From contig WHSR01000007.1 of assembly GCA_009379995.1 (NCBI GenBank), forward strand, positions 1-64,000: a stretch of DNA of 64,000 bases. Reading direction: 5' to 3'. The notes under the pieces are model-generated. The model did no database searches. It was not told where the DNA came from and saw only the letters and a list, made by a program, of their open reading frames with translations. The position numbers and the translations under genes were made by a program. This document shows, piece after piece, positions 50,927 through 59,066 of this stretch; positions within the stretch are counted from its first letter, which is position 1, and the number at the start of each line of letters is the position of its first letter. This stretch comes from Streptosporangiales bacterium. Its GTDB lineage: Bacteria > Actinomycetota > Actinomycetes > Streptosporangiales > WHSR01.

Positions 50927-52095
50927 CCGAGGAACAACTGACCCTACGGGCCGAGCTGCGCTGGTACTTCGCCGGCCTGATCTCCCCCGCCGAACGGCAC
51001 GCCATGCTGACCGACCGGCACGGGGAGGTCTACCGGAAGATCGTGCGGCGGATGGGCGCGGACGGTTGGCTCGGCGTGGGTTGGCCGGCCGAGTATGGCG
51101 GCCGTGGCTTCGGCGAAGTGGAACAGCAGATCTTCGTCAACGAGGCGGCGCGCGCCGACGTGCCGCTTCCGTCGGTCACCCTGCAGACCGTCGGGCCGAC
51201 GCTGCAGCGCTACGGCACTCCGGAGCAGAAGGCGTTCTTCCTGCCCAAGATCCTGGCCGGGGAGGTGCACTTCGCCATCGGCTACACCGAGCCGGAGGCG
51301 GGCACCGACCTGGCGGCGCTGCGCACCACCGCTGTCCGCCGCGGCGACGGTCACGGCGAGCACTACGTCGTCAACGGCCAGAAGATCTTCACCACCGGGG
51401 CACACAGCGCGGACTACGTCTGGCTGGCCTGTCGCACCGACCCGGACGCACCACGTCACAAGGGGATCTCCATCCTGATCGTGGACACCCGTGATCCCGG
51501 GTACTCGTGGACACCGATCATCACCTGCGACGGCGCCCATCACGTCAACGCCACGTACTACAGCCACGTTCGGGTGGCGGTGCGGATGCGGGTCGGCGCG
51601 GAGAACGACGGCTGGCGGCTGATCACCACGCAGCTCAACCACGAGCGGGTGATGCTCGGCCCGGCCGGCCGACTGGCCGCGCTGTACGACGGCGTGCGGG
51701 AATGGGCTGCGGCACGACGCGATCCGGACGGGACCCCTTTGCTGGAGCGGCCCGACGTGCGCCGCGCCCTGGCCCGGGCGTACGCCTCGCTGCGGGTCAA
51801 CGAGCTGCTCAACTGGCAGGTCTGCGCCCGGACGGCGGAAGGTCCGGTCGACGTCGCGGACGCCTCGGCGACCAAGGTGTTCGCCTCCGACCGGATCCAG
51901 GAGGTGGGCCGGGACCTGGAACAGATGGTCGGCCGGCACGCGGACCCGGCCGACGAGGAGACCGCGCGACTCACGCACTGGCTGGACGTACAGGCCAAGC
52001 GCAACCTCGTGCTGACCTTCGGCGGCGGCGCGGGCGAGATCCAGCGCGAGCTCATCGCGACCGCCGGCCTCGGTCTGCCGCGGGTGCCGCGCTGA
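50911..52095 (+). CDS. chsE2: ChsE2 (FadE29-type) acyl-CoA dehydrogenase subunit
   Basis: A 394-residue partner of ChsE1, strikingly close to mycobacterial FadE29: MFIELTEEQLTLRAELRWYF, GWLGVGWPAEYGGRGFGEVE, QQIFVNEAARADVPLPSVTL, HFAIGYTEPEAGTDLAALRT, YSWTPIITCDGAHHVNATYY, RLITTQLNHERVMLGPAGR and a C-terminal LPRVPR. It holds the FAD contact and active-site regions complementary to ChsE1. The GTG at 50911 lies inside the end of chsE1, so translation is coupled. Next is chsH2, 14 bases downstream. Confidence 0.92.
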   Translation: MFIELTEEQLTLRAELRWYFAGLISPAERHAMLTDRHGEVYRKIVRRMGADGWLGVGWPAEYGGRGFGEVEQQIFVNEAARADVPLPSVTLQTVGPTLQRYGTPEQKAFFLPKILAGEVHFAIGYTEPEAGTDLAALRTTAVRRGDGHGEHYVVNGQKIFTTGAHSADYVWLACRTDPDAPRHKGISILIVDTRDPGYSWTPIITCDGAHHVNATYYSHVRVAVRMRVGAENDGWRLITTQLNHERVMLGPAGRLAALYDGVREWAAARRDPDGTPLLERPDVRRALARAYASLRVNELLNWQVCARTAEGPVDVADASATKVFASDRIQEVGRDLEQMVGRHADPADEETARLTHWLDVQAKRNLVLTFGGGAGEIQRELIATAGLGLPRVPR

Positions 52096-52109
52096 CTGGT
52101 GTCACGCTG

Positions 52110-53075
52110 ATGGGAGGGACCATTACGGATGCCACGGCGACGGCGATCATCGAGACGGCCCGGCGGATCGCCGCCCGCGGCGACTGCGCGGCGCGCCGAG
52201 CCCGCGATCCCGTCAACCAGCCGATGGTGAACAACTGGGTGGAGGCGCTCGGCGACGCCAACCCGATCTACACCGACCCGGAGTTCGCGGCGGCGTCCGT
52301 CCACGGCGGGCTCGTCGCGCCCCCGGCCATGGTGCAGGTATGGACCATGCACGGGCTGGGGGGCCCGGACGGCGGGCGCGGGGCCGACGACCCGCTGCGG
52401 GCGATGATGACGGTGCTCGACGAGGCCGGGTACACGTCGGTGGTCGCCACCGACTGCGAGCAGACCTACCACCGCTACCTGCGGCCCGGCGAGCATCTCA
52501 CCGTGACGGCCCGGCTGGAGGACGTGGCAGGTCCCAAGCGGACAGCGCTCGGCGAGGGCTGGTTCGTCACCACCCGAAGCACGTGGCGGGTCGGCGAAGA
52601 GCCGGTGGCCGAGATGCTGTTCCGCGTTCTCCAGTACCGCCCGGCCGAGAGCGCTCCGGGAGCGCCGCCGGGTGGCGACGTCATCCGGCCGGCGGTGAGC
52701 CGGGACACCGCGTTCTTCTGGGCGGGTACGGCGGCCGGCGAGCTGCGCATCCAGCGGTGCGAGGAGTGTGGCCGGCTGCGTCATCCGCCCGGCCCGATGT
52801 GCCCGAGCTGCGGCGCGGCGGCGGCGCACGAGCCCGGCTACTTGGTGTCGACCGGGCGCGGCGAGGTGTACAGCTACGTGGTGCACCACCATCCGCCGGT
52901 GCCGGGCCGGGAGCCGCCCTTCGTCGTCGCGCTGGTGGCGCTGGACGAGGGGGTGCGGATGCTGGGCGAGCTGGTCGACGTCGCACCGGAGGACGTCCAT
53001 ATTGGGCTTCCGGTCGAGGTGACGTTCCGGTGGGCGGACGACGAGCTGGGGTTGCCCGCGTGGAGGCCGGCATGA
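52110..53075 (+). CDS. chsH2: ChsH2, MaoC-like enoyl-CoA hydratase subunit with DUF35 domain
   Basis: A 321-residue two-domain protein. Residues 1-170 are a MaoC-like hotdog hydratase half (NNWVEALGDANPIYTDPEFA, HGGLVAPPAMVQVWTMHG); residues 195-321 are a DUF35 domain with a zinc ribbon of four Cys (CEECGRLRHPPGPMCPSC) and an OB fold. In mycobacteria ChsH2 pairs with ChsH1 to hydrate the unsaturated side-chain CoA, and the DUF35 part docks the aldolase Ltp2. Gene order here is the same. ATG 52110 has no strong ribosome site; coupling to chsE2 probably drives translation. Confidence 0.9.
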   Translation: MGGTITDATATAIIETARRIAARGDCAARRARDPVNQPMVNNWVEALGDANPIYTDPEFAAASVHGGLVAPPAMVQVWTMHGLGGPDGGRGADDPLRAMMTVLDEAGYTSVVATDCEQTYHRYLRPGEHLTVTARLEDVAGPKRTALGEGWFVTTRSTWRVGEEPVAEMLFRVLQYRPAESAPGAPPGGDVIRPAVSRDTAFFWAGTAAGELRIQRCEECGRLRHPPGPMCPSCGAAAAHEPGYLVSTGRGEVYSYVVHHHPPVPGREPPFVVALVALDEGVRMLGELVDVAPEDVHIGLPVEVTFRWADDELGLPAWRPA

Positions 53076-53488
53076 GCGAAGAGGTTCACGTGGGCGCGGA
53101 GCTGCCCGAGCTGCGCATCGAGGTCACGCCCACGTTCGTGATCAGTACGGCGATCGCCACCCGCGACTTCCAGGATGTCCACCACGACCGGGATGCCGCG
53201 GTTGCCCGCGGCGGCAAGGACATCTTCGTCAACATCCTCACCACCACCGGTCTGGTGCAGCGGTACGTCACCGAATGGGCCGGACCGGAGGCGCTGGTCC
53301 GGGGCGTCGCCATTCGGCTCGGCGACCCCTGCTACGCCTACGACACGCTGGTGCTGAGCGGCCAGGTGACCGAACGCGTCGAGGAAGCCGGCGAGACCCG
53401 TTTCGTGGTGCGCGTGGTCGGGCGAAACAGTCTTGGTGACCACGTGACCGGAACGGTACGGATCGCGCCCCCGGAGGTGACCCGATGA
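53072..53488 (+). CDS. chsH1: ChsH1, MaoC-like enoyl-CoA hydratase subunit
   Basis: A 138-residue single hotdog domain with the hydratase active-site block TRDFQDVHHDRDAAVARGGK (catalytic Asp and His, about residues 31-37) and DIFVNILTTTGLVQRYVTEW. It completes the ChsH1-ChsH2 enoyl-CoA hydratase of the side-chain pathway. It overlaps chsH2 and ltp2 by four bases on each side (ATGA). Confidence 0.9.
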   Translation: MSEEVHVGAELPELRIEVTPTFVISTAIATRDFQDVHHDRDAAVARGGKDIFVNILTTTGLVQRYVTEWAGPEALVRGVAIRLGDPCYAYDTLVLSGQVTERVEEAGETRFVVRVVGRNSLGDHVTGTVRIAPPEVTR

Positions 53489-54672
53489 GCCGGACGAGCC
53501 GGTCGATCTCCGGGGTCGCCGCCGTCGTCGGCGTCGGCGCCACCGAGTTCTCCAAGGACTCGGGGCGGAGCGAGCTGAGGCTGGCCGCCGAGTGCGTACG
53601 GGCCGCGATCGCCGACGCCAGGCTCGCGCCGTCGGACGTCGACGGGCTGGTGACGTTCACCATGGACAGCAACACGGAGATCGCGGTGGCGCGCGAGGTC
53701 GGCATCGGCGAGCTGACCTTCTTCAGCCGCATCCACTACGGCGGCGGGGCGGCGTGCGCGACGGTGCAGCAGGCCGCCATGGCCGTCGCCACCGGCATGG
53801 CCGAGATTGTGGTGTGCTACCGGGCACTCAACGAGCGGTCGGGGCGCCGGTTCGGTCAGGTATCCCCGGGGGGCGTGGCGCCGACCTCGACCGGGGTGGA
53901 CAACAGCTGGTCGTACCCGATGGGACTGTCCACGCCCGCGGCCATGGTCGCCATGTTCGCCCGGCGGTACATGCACATGTACGGCGCGGCCAGCGAGGAC
54001 TTCGGCCGGGTAGCCGTCGCGGAACGCGCGCACGCGGCGGCCAACCCGAACGCGTGGTTCTACGGCCGTCCGATCACCCTCGACGAACACCAGGCGTCGC
54101 GGTGGGTAGTCGAGCCCCTGCACCTGCTCGACTGCTGCCAGGAGAGCGACGGCGGCGTGGCGGTGGTGGTGACCAGCGCCGAGCGCGCCCGGGACCTGCC
54201 CCATCCGCCGGCGGTGGTGACCGCCGCCGCGCAGGGCAGCGGGACCGACCAGTTCACCATGACGAGCTACTACCGCGACGACCTGACCCGGCTGCCGGAG
54301 ATGGCGGCGGTCGGCCGGCAGCTGTGGGCGCAGGCCGGCATCACCCCGTCCGACGTCGACGTCGCGGTGCTGTACGACCACTTCACGCCGTTCGTGCTGG
54401 TCCAGCTGGAGGAGCTGGGCTTCTGCCGGCCCGGCGAGGCTCGGCGATTCGTCGCCGACGGCGCGATCGAGCTGGGCGGCCGGCTGCCGGTCAACCCGCA
54501 CGGCGGTCAGCTCGGCGAGGCCTACATCCACGGCATGAACGGCATCGCCGAGGCGGTACGGCAGATCCGCGGCACAGCTGCCAACCAGGTCGACGGGACG
54601 CGGCACGTACTGGTCACCGCCGGCACCGGCGTGCCGACGTCGGGTCTGGTGCTCGCCCCCGCCGAGGTCTAG
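53485..54672 (+). CDS. ltp2: Ltp2, thiolase-fold steroid side-chain aldolase
   Basis: A 395-residue lipid-transfer-type thiolase-fold protein. Ltp2 cleaves the hydroxylated C22 side chain by a retro-aldol reaction, giving a 17-ketosteroid and propionyl-CoA, in complex with ChsH2. Blocks seen: VAAVVGVGATEFSKDSGRSE, FFSRIHYGGGAACATVQQAA, CYRALNERSGRRFG, DVDVAVLYDHFTPFVLVQLE (active-site Tyr-Asp region) and LPVNPHGGQLGEAYIHGMNG. The last residues APAEV and the TAG stop are already inside a 65-bp palindromic element. It ends the igr-type operon. Confidence 0.92.
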   Translation: MSRTSRSISGVAAVVGVGATEFSKDSGRSELRLAAECVRAAIADARLAPSDVDGLVTFTMDSNTEIAVAREVGIGELTFFSRIHYGGGAACATVQQAAMAVATGMAEIVVCYRALNERSGRRFGQVSPGGVAPTSTGVDNSWSYPMGLSTPAAMVAMFARRYMHMYGAASEDFGRVAVAERAHAAANPNAWFYGRPITLDEHQASRWVVEPLHLLDCCQESDGGVAVVVTSAERARDLPHPPAVVTAAAQGSGTDQFTMTSYYRDDLTRLPEMAAVGRQLWAQAGITPSDVDVAVLYDHFTPFVLVQLEELGFCRPGEARRFVADGAIELGGRLPVNPHGGQLGEAYIHGMNGIAEAVRQIRGTAANQVDGTRHVLVTAGTGVPTSGLVLAPAEV

Positions 54673-54724
54673 GCTGTGGGCCCGATTTGCCGGTTTTGAG
54701 ACCCCCGCAACATAGATCTCGGCG
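54660..54724. repeat. 65-bp palindromic element, copy 5 of 5 (inverted)
   Basis: CGCCGAGGTC at the left and GATCTCGGCG at the right form the outer arms. The asymmetric core (GATTTGCCGGTTTTGAG) is in the opposite orientation to copies 2-4. It lies between the convergent ltp2 and kshB genes and contains the ltp2 stop codon. Confidence 0.85.
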
Positions 54725-54730
54725 GAAAGG

Positions 54731-55765
54731 TCAGTCGTAGCTGACCTTGACGGTCTCGGTGAGCGGGAGGGCCTGGCAGGCCAGGATGTAGCCCTCGGCC
54801 AGGTCTTCCTCCTCGAGCACCTCGTTACGGATCATCGACACCTCGCCGTCGACGATCCGGCAGGCGCACGCGCTGCACGCACCCTCGCGGCAGGAGTACG
54901 GGGCGTCCAGCCCCTTCTCCAGCAGCAGGTCCAGTAGCCGCCTGTCGGCCGGCCAGTCGAAGGCGTGCTGCTCGCCGTCCAGTTCGACTTCGACCCGGCC
55001 GCAGGGCCTGGCCTCCGAGGGCTGTTCCGGCTGGGCGGCGTGGGCGTCCTCGAAGGGGTTGCCGTCCAGTGGCCCGAACCACTCGAGGTGCAGGCGCGCC
55101 CGCGGGAAATCCAGCTCACGCAGCGCCTTTCGGGCGGCCTCCATGAACGGGGGCGGTCCGCAGACGAAGGCCTCGCGATCGGTGAAGGGCCGGGCGAGCG
55201 CCCGCAGCGCGGCGGGGCCCGGCAGGCCCTGCACGGACTCCAGCCAGTGCACGACGACCAGCCGGTCCGGCTGCCCGGTGACGAGGTCGTTCAGCTCGGC
55301 GCCGAAGATCACCGAGTTCTCGTCCCGGTTGGCGTAGACGAGCAGCGTCCTGCCGCGGCCCGCGGCGAGCACCGACTTGACGATCGACATGATCGGCGTG
55401 ATCCCGCTCCCCGCGGCGAACAGCAGGAGGTCGTCGTCCAGCGACCGAGGGGTGAACACGCCGGCCGGGCCGAGCACGTCGAACTCCGCGCCGGGCTCGA
55501 CGTTGTCGCAGAGCCAGTTGGACCCGTACCCGTCGTCGACCCGCTTCACGGTCACCGCGGGACGGCCGGACACATGCGGTGAGCTGGACAGCGAGTAAGA
55601 CCGGGCGACCGACCCGCAGCGATCGCTCGGGATGCGAAGGGTCAGGAACTGGCCCGGCCGGTAGTCGAGGTCCGCGTCGAAGACGAACGACCGGGTGTCG
55701 GCGGTCTCCGCGACCACCTCAGCCACCCGCAGCCGGCGGAACGCGGGAGAAACGCTGTCAGACAT
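54731..55765 (-). CDS. kshB: KshB, reductase of 3-ketosteroid 9-alpha-hydroxylase
   Basis: A 344-residue flavin/iron-sulfur reductase that moves electrons from NADH through FAD and a plant-type [2Fe-2S] cluster to KshA. It has the FAD motif VARSYSLSSSPHV (about 53-65), the NAD-binding GSGITPIMSIVKS (about 117-129) and FVCGPPPFMEAARKALRELD, and the C-terminal ferredoxin domain with CREGACSACACRIVDGEV plus a distal Cys in YILACQA. It is the last gene of the kstD-kshA operon and overlaps the 122-aa protein by eight bases. Confidence 0.92.
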   Translation of the reverse strand: MSDSVSPAFRRLRVAEVVAETADTRSFVFDADLDYRPGQFLTLRIPSDRCGSVARSYSLSSSPHVSGRPAVTVKRVDDGYGSNWLCDNVEPGAEFDVLGPAGVFTPRSLDDDLLLFAAGSGITPIMSIVKSVLAAGRGRTLLVYANRDENSVIFGAELNDLVTGQPDRLVVVHWLESVQGLPGPAALRALARPFTDREAFVCGPPPFMEAARKALRELDFPRARLHLEWFGPLDGNPFEDAHAAQPEQPSEARPCGRVEVELDGEQHAFDWPADRRLLDLLLEKGLDAPYSCREGACSACACRIVDGEVSMIRNEVLEEEDLAEGYILACQALPLTETVKVSYD

Positions 55766-56126
55766 CGCGACCCGGTACCTCCAGCAGGCCCTCGCGCACC
55801 GCCCGGTCGATGCTCTCCCGCAGCTTCGGGCAGGACTCGATATGCGCGGTGCCCTTGGTACTCGGGTCGGGGGCTCCCGCGGCGAGGCGCGCGGCGAACT
55901 CCGGGCAGCCGGTCGCCGCGTCCGAGATCCACTGCACGCTGGTGTGTTCCAGGCTGTTCTTCTTCACCAGCACGCGGCTGCCGCAGCTGACGCACTCGAC
56001 CGGACGGAATCCCGACTCGAGGTACTCCCTCCGGTCGGCTGCGGTGGTCGCCTCCAGCGCCGCGCGCGTCTCCGCCCGGCCGCTGTAGTCCGGGGCCTTG
56101 GCCCAGCCCTTGCCGGGAGGAGTCAC
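55758..56126 (-). CDS. Small Cys-containing protein between kshA and kshB, function unknown
   Basis: A 122-residue protein with a CVSCGSRVLVKK zinc-knuckle-like CxxC pair (about residues 45-48) and two more single Cys (GCPEF at about 74, ESCPKL at about 99), which could together make one metal site. A short motif, HTSVQWISDAATGCPEFAAR, looks conserved. It starts six bases after kshA and overlaps kshB, so it is made with the hydroxylase. It might help assemble or protect the KshA/KshB iron-sulfur clusters, or be a small ferredoxin-like accessory (inference). No family name known to me. Confidence 0.72.
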   Translation of the reverse strand: MTPPGKGWAKAPDYSGRAETRAALEATTAADRREYLESGFRPVECVSCGSRVLVKKNSLEHTSVQWISDAATGCPEFAARLAAGAPDPSTKGTAHIESCPKLRESIDRAVREGLLEVPGRDV

Positions 56127-56132
56127 GATCCT

Positions 56133-57272
56133 TCAGCCCGCCCGTCTAGCTAGGTTCGCCTCGACCTCCCGCCCCCACGCCTCGTTGGCGCGGGTCGTGT
56201 CGACCTCGAACTCGAACCGGCGGGTCATGTCCTCGGTCACGTCCTCGACGTCGGTGTAGAACTGCTCGTACCAGCGGCGGAGCTGGTAGACGGGACCGTC
56301 CTCCTCGCACAGCAGCGGGTTGTCGATCCTGGTCTTGTTCCTCCAGATCTCGACGTCCTGCAGGAAGCCGACCCCGAACCGCTCGGCGAGCTTGGCCGCC
56401 ATCTTGTCCGCCTGCTCGGGACTCAGGCCCGGCAGCTTCTTGACGCTCACGCCCCACTGCAGCACGAAGGAGTCGGCGGTGACCGGATAGTGGCAGTTGA
56501 TCAGCACGGTCTCGATCTCGGTGCCCCGGTAGTCGGTCCACAGGTAGTTGATCATGTACGAGGGGCCGTAGTACGAAGCCTCCGAGCGCAGCACGTTGTC
56601 CTCGTCGGCGTACTTCGCGGTGAGCTCCACGTCCGGCCGCCCTCTCGACCTGAGGTACTGCGTGGCGATGTGCCCCTCGAAGACGTTCTTGAAGTAGGTC
56701 GGGAAGGCGTAGTGGATGTAGAAGAAGTGCGGCATGTCGACGATGTTGTCGATGATCTCCCGGCAGTTGGACCCGTCGATCCGCACCGTGTCCCAGGTCC
56801 AGTCGCTCCACTCGGCGGAGAGCGGGCACTCGGCCCGGGGGATCATCACCTCGTCGGGCGGCGGATTGCCCTGCGGGTCGTGCCAGACGAACAGTTGCCC
56901 GTTCCTCTCCAGTGTGGTCCACGAGCGGGTACGGGCGCGCGGTGGGATCCGCCTGGCGTACGGGATCTCGACGCATCGGCCGTTGCCGCCCCAGCGCCAG
57001 TCGTGGAACGGGCAGGCGACGGCGTTGCCCTTGATCGTGCCCTGGGTAAGGTCACCGCCCATGTGCCGGCAGTACGCGTCGAGCACGTGCAGTTCGCCGT
57101 CCTCGCCCGCGAATACCACGAGCTTCGTACCGAACGCCTCGATAGCGTGCGGCCTGCCGTCCCGGAAGCTCCTGGCGAGGCCGAGGCAGTGCCATCCGCG
57201 GGCGAACCTGGTGGGCGGCACGCCGACGTCGATGGTCCGCGCACCCTCCTGGCCGTTCGTCGCGGGGGTCAT
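56133..57272 (-). CDS. kshA: KshA, oxygenase of 3-ketosteroid 9-alpha-hydroxylase
   Basis: A 379-residue Rieske non-haem iron monooxygenase. With KshB it hydroxylates C9 of androstadienedione, which makes ring B open. The Rieske cluster ligands are CRHMGGDL and CPFHDWRWGG (about residues 68-93); mononuclear iron residues are in NIVDMPHFFYIHYAFP (His-x4-His, about 177-190) with the Asp in a later helix. The C-terminal EEDGPVYQLRRWYEQFYTDV is typical of KshA. It overlaps kstD by ATGA and is followed by the 122-aa protein. Confidence 0.93.
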   Translation of the reverse strand: MTPATNGQEGARTIDVGVPPTRFARGWHCLGLARSFRDGRPHAIEAFGTKLVVFAGEDGELHVLDAYCRHMGGDLTQGTIKGNAVACPFHDWRWGGNGRCVEIPYARRIPPRARTRSWTTLERNGQLFVWHDPQGNPPPDEVMIPRAECPLSAEWSDWTWDTVRIDGSNCREIIDNIVDMPHFFYIHYAFPTYFKNVFEGHIATQYLRSRGRPDVELTAKYADEDNVLRSEASYYGPSYMINYLWTDYRGTEIETVLINCHYPVTADSFVLQWGVSVKKLPGLSPEQADKMAAKLAERFGVGFLQDVEIWRNKTRIDNPLLCEEDGPVYQLRRWYEQFYTDVEDVTEDMTRRFEFEVDTTRANEAWGREVEANLARRAG

Positions 57273-58978
57273 CGCATTCCTCCGTTGTTCCCTATGTAGT
57301 CCGGGGCATCGGCAGTCGTCTCCGCCGCTGCGGTCTTCGCGATGTCGAGCGCGGCCAGGTAGCCGAACACCATGGCCGGGCCGATGGTGGCACCGGCGCC
57401 GGCGTAGGTGCGGCCCATGACCGCTGCGCTGACGTTGCCGGCCGCGTACAGCCCAGGTATCGGCTCGCCGTCCCCGCGGAGCACCCGGGCACGCTCGTCG
57501 GTACGCAGCCCGCCCTTGGTGCCCAGGTCGCCGGGGACGAGCCGGACCGCGTAGAACGGCGGGCGCTCCAGCGGGGCGAGGCAGGGGTTCGGGCGGTTGC
57601 GCGGGTCGCCGTAGTACCTGTCGTACGCGCTCTCGCCGCGGCCGAAGTCCTCGTCCAGGCCGCCGCGGGCGTAGACGTTGAACCGGTCAACTGTGCGCGC
57701 CAGCGCATCCGGGGGTACGTCGATCCGCCGGGCCAGTTCCTCTAGGGTCCCGGCGCGGTGCATCACGCCGGCCCGGTACCACCGGTCGGGGAACGGCCGG
57801 CGCGGTCCGAGGCCGGCGAAGGGGTACCGGTTGCGGTAGCGCTGGTCGGCGATCAGCCAGGTCGGGATGTTGTGTTCATACATCGCGTGCACCGCGTCGA
57901 CGTACGGCGCCGCCTCGTTGACGAACCGCTCGCCCCGGGAGTTGACCATGATGCAGCCGGGCAGCGTCCGCTCGGCCAGGCAGAAGTACGGTCCACGGAT
58001 CAGCGGGATCGACGGCCCCCACCACGCGTCGTCCATCAGCTCGACGGCCGCGCCCAGCCGCAGCCCGGCGAGGATCCCGTCGCCGGTGTTCTCCTTGGCC
58101 CCGACCGTCCACCGCGTCCCGGTCGGCTCGCGCTGGTACTCCTTGCGCATCCGCTCGTTGTGATCGAACCCGCCGGAGGCCAGCACTACCCCGTGCCGGG
58201 CGGCGAGCAGCAGCTGCTCGCCGTCCCGCGACACCCGGACGCCGGTCACCCGGCCGTCGCCGTCGGTGTGCAGGTCGACCAGCGCCGTGGACAGCCAGAC
58301 CGGCACGCCCGCGTCCCGCAGCCCGCGCCGCAGCCCGGCGGCGAGCGCCTGGCCCATGCTCAACAGCTTCCGGCCGCGCAGGCGGGCGGCCAGGTGCCGG
58401 GCGGCCACCTTCGCCGCGGTGAGCCCCCCGCGCGGATGGCGGGCGACGAGGTTCAGCCACCGGTAGTCCGCCGCGGTGATCGCGATGCCGCCGGGCCCGG
58501 CCGCGTACGGCGGGTGGAGGTTCGCCGCCTCCGCTCCGAGGACGCCCGCGTCCAGCGGCCTGGGCTCGACGGTACGCCCGGCCGGCAACCCGCCGGGCGC
58601 CTCCGGGTAGTAGTCCGAGTAACCGGGCACCCACGCGAACCGCAGCGGGGTGCGCTCGGCCACCATCCGCAGCATCGCCGGACCGTGCTCCAGCAGGGTG
58701 CGCTGCCGCTCGCTCGACACCTGTTCCGTTCCGTCGCCGGCGAGGATGTGTGCCAGGTACGCGCACGCCCGTTCCGGCGTGTCCGGCACGCCGGCGTCCA
58801 GTATCACGTGGTTGTTCGGCACCCACAGGCCGCCGCCGGACCGCGCCGTCGAGCCGCCGAAGTGCGGCGCCTTCTCCACCACCACGGCGCTCAGCCCTTC
58901 GCAGGCCGCCGCCAGCGCGGCGGTCATGCCCGCCGCGCCGCTGCCCACGACGACGACGTCGAACGCCGTGCCGGTCAT
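57269..58978 (-). CDS. kstD: KstD, 3-ketosteroid delta-1-dehydrogenase
   Basis: A 569-residue flavoprotein that introduces the 1,2 double bond in ring A. The FAD motif is DVVVVGSGAAGMTAALAAAC (about 7-26), followed by HFGGSTARSGGGLWVPNN; active-site tyrosines are expected in VPGYSDYYPEA (about 120), in NEAAPYVDAVHAMYE, and in MGRTYAGAGATIGPAMVFGY near the C-terminus, with the adjacent Gly. It begins the minus-strand operon kstD-kshA-122 aa-kshB. The promoter region shared with the second flavoprotein gene has a perfect KstR box at 59000. Confidence 0.93.
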   Translation of the reverse strand: MTGTAFDVVVVGSGAAGMTAALAAACEGLSAVVVEKAPHFGGSTARSGGGLWVPNNHVILDAGVPDTPERACAYLAHILAGDGTEQVSSERQRTLLEHGPAMLRMVAERTPLRFAWVPGYSDYYPEAPGGLPAGRTVEPRPLDAGVLGAEAANLHPPYAAGPGGIAITAADYRWLNLVARHPRGGLTAAKVAARHLAARLRGRKLLSMGQALAAGLRRGLRDAGVPVWLSTALVDLHTDGDGRVTGVRVSRDGEQLLLAARHGVVLASGGFDHNERMRKEYQREPTGTRWTVGAKENTGDGILAGLRLGAAVELMDDAWWGPSIPLIRGPYFCLAERTLPGCIMVNSRGERFVNEAAPYVDAVHAMYEHNIPTWLIADQRYRNRYPFAGLGPRRPFPDRWYRAGVMHRAGTLEELARRIDVPPDALARTVDRFNVYARGGLDEDFGRGESAYDRYYGDPRNRPNPCLAPLERPPFYAVRLVPGDLGTKGGLRTDERARVLRGDGEPIPGLYAAGNVSAAVMGRTYAGAGATIGPAMVFGYLAALDIAKTAAAETTADAPDYIGNNGGMR

Positions 58979-58999
58979 GGCACCTCCTACCCATCTGAC

Positions 59000-59013
59000 T
59001 GAAACAGGTTATA
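59000..59013. promoter_or_regulatory. KstR box between kstD and the second flavoprotein gene
   Basis: TGAAACAGGTTATA is a full match to TNNAACNNGTTNNA in the 88-bp divergent gap. A TATAGT -10-like sequence overlaps it on the plus strand. One bound repressor could block both operons. Confidence 0.85.
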
Positions 59014-59066
59014 GTTTTTTCGGCCGGAACGGCTACGTCGGGCCAGGCGAATCCCGGGGAGCGCGG

